From Butyrivibrio hungatei (GTDB taxonomy: Bacteria > Bacillota > Clostridia > Lachnospirales > Lachnospiraceae), in contig NZ_FMUR01000007.1 in assembly GCF_900101605.1 (NCBI RefSeq), positions 1-64,000 of the forward strand: a stretch of 64,000 bases of DNA, given 5' to 3'. This document shows positions 60,491 to 64,000 of this stretch, one piece after another. Numbering within the stretch: position 1 is the stretch's first letter; each line of letters begins with the position of its first letter. The notes under the pieces are model-generated. The model worked only from the letters and a program-made list of their open reading frames with translations. It did not search any database and had not been told where the DNA came from. The position numbers were made by a program, and so were the translations under genes.

Positions 60491-61240
60491 TTACTTGGTA
60501 TACATGGGAATAGTCTTAAGCTTGTGAAGGTTGATGTTGTGGAGACGGTCAATCTTTGCTTTGAGCGCCTCGTCTTCACATACTCCCGTAAGGATGTATC
60601 TGTCGAGTGTATCGTAAGTAAATCCAAGTTTGTCTTCATCGGAGAGTCCGCATAATCCGTCAGAAGGAGTCTTATGAATAAGATCCTTGGGAAGTCCCAA
60701 TGCATCGCCTATCATGCGCATCTCTGTTACGAGAAAAGCTGAGCAGGGGCTGAAATCACCTGCAGCGTCGCCGTATTTTGTTGAATATCCGACATAATCT
60801 TCGGATCTGTTGCATGTATTTGCAACGCGTCCTCCGTTTGGAAGAGACTGTGCGATAGCATACAGTGTCGCCATACGGATTCTCGGAGGAGTATTTATCT
60901 GCGCGTCGTTTGAAATGGTAACTCCGGCTTCTTCGAGAGCTTTTTTCTCACCATCAACAGCGGGAGCGATGTTTACCGTGTATGTCTTGATATCAAGAAG
61001 TTCTGCGACTTTCTGTGAATCTGCGATATCTTTCTGTTCGCCGTTTGGCATCATGACGCCGACAACTCTGTCTTTTCCGAGAGCTTTTACAAGAAGAGCT
61101 GCAACGATCGTAGAGTCTTTACCGCCTGAAAGTCCGATAACGGCGCTTGCTGTCTTTCCGTTTTCTTCGAACCAGTCGCGTATCCACTTTGTTATTTTTT
61201 CAATCTGTTCGCTTGGGTTGATATTGACTATATTTTCCAT
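60491..61240 (-). CDS. nadE: NAD+ synthetase (ammonia-dependent)
   Basis: A 249-residue NadE that makes NAD from nicotinate adenine dinucleotide, ATP and ammonia. The PP-loop LSGGKDSTIVAALLV is the ATP site; GRVANTCNRSEDYVGYSTKYGDAAGDF is the deamido-NAD region. It lacks the glutaminase domain of eukaryotic-type enzymes. It follows pncB by 3 nt, with GAGAAGG inside the pncB end. Confidence 0.95.
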   Translation of the reverse strand: MENIVNINPSEQIEKITKWIRDWFEENGKTASAVIGLSGGKDSTIVAALLVKALGKDRVVGVMMPNGEQKDIADSQKVAELLDIKTYTVNIAPAVDGEKKALEEAGVTISNDAQINTPPRIRMATLYAIAQSLPNGGRVANTCNRSEDYVGYSTKYGDAAGDFSPCSAFLVTEMRMIGDALGLPKDLIHKTPSDGLCGLSDEDKLGFTYDTLDRYILTGVCEDEALKAKIDRLHNINLHKLKTIPMYTK

Positions 61241-61243
61241 AAT

Positions 61244-62449
61244 TCATACCTTCTCGTGAGTCATTCTCCAGTCGATACATCTCTGAAGATAATCAACATA
61301 ATCGGGGTTCTTGCACATTCCTTTGCCTGCTACATCTGAGATCTTAGCTACGTCCTGACCGTTGCAGGCGGTAGTCTTCATAACGATGTTAAGTGCGGGA
61401 ACTTTGGTGTCGTTTGCGATATATGTTCCGATACCGAAAGCAACTTTTGCTCTTCCCTTGAAGTGAGCATTGATGTCGTTTGCACGCTTGAAATCAAGGC
61501 TGTCACTGAACAGGAGAGTCTTGGTTGCAGGATCGATACCGAGGCTCTTGTAGTGATTTATCATCTTCTCGCCCCATTCGATCGGATCTCCGCTGTCATG
61601 ACGAACACCTGAGAAAAGAGTTGAATAAGTGAGCTGGAAGTCGCGGAGGAAGCAGTCGGTTGTGATCGCATCCGTAAGAGCCGTTCCGTTAAGGATACCG
61701 TACTCTTTTACCCAGTAATCAAGAGCATACCAGTTTGAATATGCCGGATTGTGCTTGTGATTGCCCTGTCCTACGCACATGATCCATTCGTGAGCCATTG
61801 TTCCCACGGGATTTACACCGAGTTTTTTGGCCAAAAGAACATTTGAAGTTCCCACAAATATTGAATCGCCGAGGTTGGCTTCTTTGAGTTTCTTTACCGC
61901 AAGTTCCTGTGCTTCGGCTGAGAGTCTTCTTCTCAATCCGAATTCGCTGAAAGCGCCGATGTTGTAAGTCTTATCGGAAAGAAGCTTTATCTTTTCATCA
62001 AGCTTCTCTTCAAATGAAGCAATGAGTTCCTTGTAATCATATGCCATTCTGAAATAAACTTCGTTTACGATGGCAAGAGTAGGAATCTCATACAATGATG
62101 TGTTAAGCCAGGTGCCGTTTGTTTCGATTGTAAGACCACAGTCTGCGTCGGTTCCTATTGTGAAGTCCTCATATCTGGGGTGCCAGAGACGAAGAAAGTC
62201 TACATAAGATTTTTTGATCCATGTGACTTTGGAAAGATATGTAAGTTCATCTTCCTTAAATGTGAGATTGCAGTAAGCAAGAATCTGATTTTTGATCTCA
62301 TCCACCATCTCTTTGGTGAATTTCACATCTTTGTTCCTGCATTTGAATGTCCATGTAGTCGTGTAATCAGGAAAGTTGTGATAGATTGCCTGACCCATTG
62401 AAAATTTGTAAAGGTCTGTTTCAAGAAGGCTTTGAATAATGTTTTCCAT
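61244..62449 (-). CDS. pncB: Nicotinate phosphoribosyltransferase
   Basis: A 401-residue PncB that turns nicotinate and PRPP into nicotinate mononucleotide. LLETDLYKFSMGQAIYHNFP at the start, EFGLRRRLSAEAQ and GVRHDSGDPIEWGEKMINHY are family signatures. An AAAGGAG RBS is present. It sits between the NMN-adenylyltransferase-like gene and nadE, so it starts the salvage path. Confidence 0.95.
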   Translation of the reverse strand: MENIIQSLLETDLYKFSMGQAIYHNFPDYTTTWTFKCRNKDVKFTKEMVDEIKNQILAYCNLTFKEDELTYLSKVTWIKKSYVDFLRLWHPRYEDFTIGTDADCGLTIETNGTWLNTSLYEIPTLAIVNEVYFRMAYDYKELIASFEEKLDEKIKLLSDKTYNIGAFSEFGLRRRLSAEAQELAVKKLKEANLGDSIFVGTSNVLLAKKLGVNPVGTMAHEWIMCVGQGNHKHNPAYSNWYALDYWVKEYGILNGTALTDAITTDCFLRDFQLTYSTLFSGVRHDSGDPIEWGEKMINHYKSLGIDPATKTLLFSDSLDFKRANDINAHFKGRAKVAFGIGTYIANDTKVPALNIVMKTTACNGQDVAKISDVAGKGMCKNPDYVDYLQRCIDWRMTHEKV

Positions 62450-62483
62450 AATTGGCTCCTTTTTAAAAAAGTGTTTTTATATA

Positions 62484-63002
62484 TTATTTGAGTTTTCCTG
62501 TTGATCTCAGGTACTCGAGAAAAACACTGTTTATTTCATTTTCATGTTCGTTTGGATTGTTTCTTATTTCTGTTCCGGAGGTCTTTATCACCTGCCTGTC
62601 GACGAGAGTAAAAGTGTGATCCGGGTAAATGGCTCCCAATTTGTCGACATATGAAGGCTCGCCCGTATACCAGGTAAAGTGTGCGCTGTCGGGACTTATT
62701 CCTGCGTTGGCAAAAAGTTCATCCCCCCACAGAACCCAGTTTTCATGGGTGAAAGTTCCGTCGAGACCGAGTTTTTTATCATCGATCTTAATTACAATAA
62801 TGCGGTCCTTATCGTTTTCATACATTTTTTGAACAAGACGTATTCTTGTCTCGAAATCAATAAAGTCGCGACCTCTGTCGGCCTGATATCCGCAGACGGC
62901 AAGAATGATCTTGTCGTTTTCATCAAGAGCTCTTTTTATCAGAGACTCATGTCCTTTGTGCATCGGTATGAAACATCCGAACACAATTCCAATTTTTATC
63001 AT
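62484..63002 (-). CDS. NadR/NadM-like nicotinamide-nucleotide adenylyltransferase
   Basis: A 172-residue nucleotidyltransferase with GIVFGCFIPMHKGHESLIKRA (the HxGH motif as MHKGH) and the C-terminal VIKTSGTEIRNNP (ISSTxIR-like). It resembles the adenylyltransferase half of NadR without the kinase or the DNA-binding domain. It should join NMN or NaMN to ATP. As first gene of the operon with pncB and nadE it completes the route from nicotinate to NAD. Confidence 0.82.
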   Translation of the reverse strand: MIKIGIVFGCFIPMHKGHESLIKRALDENDKIILAVCGYQADRGRDFIDFETRIRLVQKMYENDKDRIIVIKIDDKKLGLDGTFTHENWVLWGDELFANAGISPDSAHFTWYTGEPSYVDKLGAIYPDHTFTLVDRQVIKTSGTEIRNNPNEHENEINSVFLEYLRSTGKLK

Positions 63003-63032
63003 TTGGTTTCCTCGTGATATTTCGTTTTGGGT

Positions 63033-63038
63033 ATTATA
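63033..63038 (-). promoter_or_regulatory. Probable -10 element of the NAD salvage operon
   Basis: TATAAT on the minus strand (63038-63033), preceded by TGA, gives an extended -10. It is 31 nt before the first start codon. A good -35 was not found. Confidence 0.5.
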
Positions 63039-63167
63039 TCACTTTTTTGTCAGGATTTAAAAGTTTAGTAAAAAAAATTGTAACTATTCAGAGTCAAGAC
63101 TCGGAAACGCAGATGTGTTAATATGTACATAGTTTGTTTGATTATGTCGGGCAGAAGGAGATTATGC

Positions 63168-64000
63168 ATGAGTTCAAAAGACAGGGTGCTGGATTTTTTG
63201 GAAAAAAATAAAGAGGACTACATCTCGGGAGAATTTATGGCAGAGAGTCTCGGACTGTCCAGAACCGCTGTGTGGAAGGCGATAAAAGAGCTTAGAAATC
63301 AGGGGTATGTGATCGAGGCATCCAGTAAAAAGGGATACATTCTCGGAACATCGAACGATATAATTTCTGAATCGGGAATAATTGCGGAGCTTTCGACATA
63401 TTCCGGCAATGGGGCTTCCGGGAAAAAAGAAAAGATTTATAACGCGATTCTTTCGGCTGAAGGAATGATACATATACATGAAACGCTTGATTCGACCAAC
63501 AAAGCCGCAAAGGAGCTGGCAATTGCGGGGGCGACCGGCGGAACGGTGGTCATTGCCAAGAGTCAGACTTTGGGAAAAGGAAGGAGAGAGCACGAGTTCT
63601 TTTCTCCCGAGGGCGGAATTTACATGAGTATTATTCTGACCCCTGTGATGCTTCCAAGTCTTGAACCCGATGTCATTACGGCGCTAGCGGGAGTTTCAGT
63701 CTGTGAAGCTGTGCAGGATCTATGCGGGATTGTGCCGAAGATAAAACCTGTGAACGATCTTTTTGTCGACGGTAAAAAGATCTGTGGAATCCTTACAGAG
63801 TCGGGAACAGAATTTGATACGGGAACAGTGCAGTGGATCGTTATCGGTATCGGCATAAATTTTGATTCCGATATCAACGAATTTCCTAAGGAATTGCAAA
63901 GCATAGCAGGTTCACTTTTTGAGCCCGGGAAATCATCCGTTACAAAGAACAGACTCATTGCTGCCATCATATGCAATCTCTCAAGACTTGGCACAGAGAG
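63168..64000 (+). CDS. birA: Biotin-[acetyl-CoA-carboxylase] ligase / biotin repressor, 5' part
   Basis: The frame begins MSSKDRVLDFLEKNKEDYIS and runs off the window after about 277 residues. A winged helix-turn-helix (about 15-60, LGLSRTAVWKAIKELRNQGY) is followed by the ligase domain: HETLDSTNKAAKELA, GKGRREHEFFSPEGGIYMSI (the biotinyl-AMP loop, usually GRGRRGR) and KIKPVNDLFVDGKKICGIL (usually KWPNDL). So it is a bifunctional BirA that biotinylates carboxylase and represses biotin genes. The last part is outside the window. An AGAAGGAG RBS is present. Confidence 0.88.
   Translation, partial: MSSKDRVLDFLEKNKEDYISGEFMAESLGLSRTAVWKAIKELRNQGYVIEASSKKGYILGTSNDIISESGIIAELSTYSGNGASGKKEKIYNAILSAEGMIHIHETLDSTNKAAKELAIAGATGGTVVIAKSQTLGKGRREHEFFSPEGGIYMSIILTPVMLPSLEPDVITALAGVSVCEAVQDLCGIVPKIKPVNDLFVDGKKICGILTESGTEFDTGTVQWIVIGIGINFDSDINEFPKELQSIAGSLFEPGKSSVTKNRLIAAIICNLSRLGTE

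Noticed and set aside
1..64000. tRNA or rRNA genes
   Set aside because: No TTCRANNC arm followed by a cloverleaf-like acceptor, and no rRNA-like stretch, was seen on either strand.

Overview
The window looks like chromosome from a low-to-medium GC, anaerobic Firmicute of the Lachnospiraceae type (Butyrivibrio-like). The support is a monomeric [FeFe]-hydrogenase, meso-diaminopimelate dehydrogenase, a set of plant-polysaccharide proteins (CBM6/CBM2 modules, an esterase-GH43 fusion, a GH65 phosphorylase operon), strong AGGAGG ribosome-binding sites, frequent TTG/GTG starts and many lipoproteins with LTGC lipoboxes. Genus is inference. No rRNA, tRNA or CRISPR array was seen.

Layout. 1-2.4 kb: the 5' end of a transposase-like gene, then a redox cluster (ferredoxin, NapH-like membrane Fe-S protein, C_GCAxxG_C_C protein, CAT-like acyltransferase). 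2.4-8.4 kb: a GNAT enzyme, a polar amino-acid ABC importer, an AIM24-like protein, and the pantothenate operon panBCD on the minus strand. 8.6-11.9 kb: a second amino-acid ABC importer, probably for cystine. 12.1-19.3 kb: a 936-aa secreted carbohydrate-binding protein without a catalytic domain, small proteins, a cytidylyltransferase/dehydrogenase pair, and an MFS exporter behind a leader-peptide attenuator. 19.3-24.5 kb: polysaccharide deacetylase, hydrogenase, two envelope proteins and an AEC transporter. 24.6-28.5 kb: two chemoreceptors. 28.5-37.8 kb: a block of inverted repeats, small enzymes, an ABC-2 exporter operon behind a structured leader, the esterase-GH43 fusion, a toxin-antitoxin pair and a NUDIX enzyme. 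37.8-44.4 kb: a ~197-bp imperfect hairpin and a sulfur/methionine region (Rrf2 regulator, O-acetylhomoserine sulfhydrylase, LysR regulator, metE, metF). 44.5-51.3 kb: Kef-type antiporter, small lipoproteins, ddh. 50.3-57.5 kb: a LacI-controlled disaccharide uptake and phosphorolysis operon. 57.7-64 kb: a cysteine/proline-repeat exported protein, a second sulfhydrylase, a minus-strand NAD salvage operon and the 5' part of birA.

How genes work together. The importer at 8.7-11.9 kb and the sulfhydrylase at 38.7 kb share an almost identical promoter/operator (an inverted CCTAT repeat over the -35 box). One lies directly upstream of an Rrf2-family regulator, so a small sulfur regulon is the best reading. 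metE-metF and its LysR neighbour make methionine from the homocysteine that the sulfhydrylase supplies. The LacI operon imports a disaccharide, cleaves it with phosphate and converts beta-glucose-1-phosphate to glucose-6-phosphate. The panBCD and pncB/nadE/NMN-adenylyltransferase operons supply CoA and NAD.

The least explained signals are non-coding: the attenuator before the MFS gene, the antiterminator-like leader before the ABC-2 exporter, three regular 38-bp inverted-repeat units, the imperfect hairpin at 37.9 kb, and two REP-like arrays whose arms differ in matching ways.
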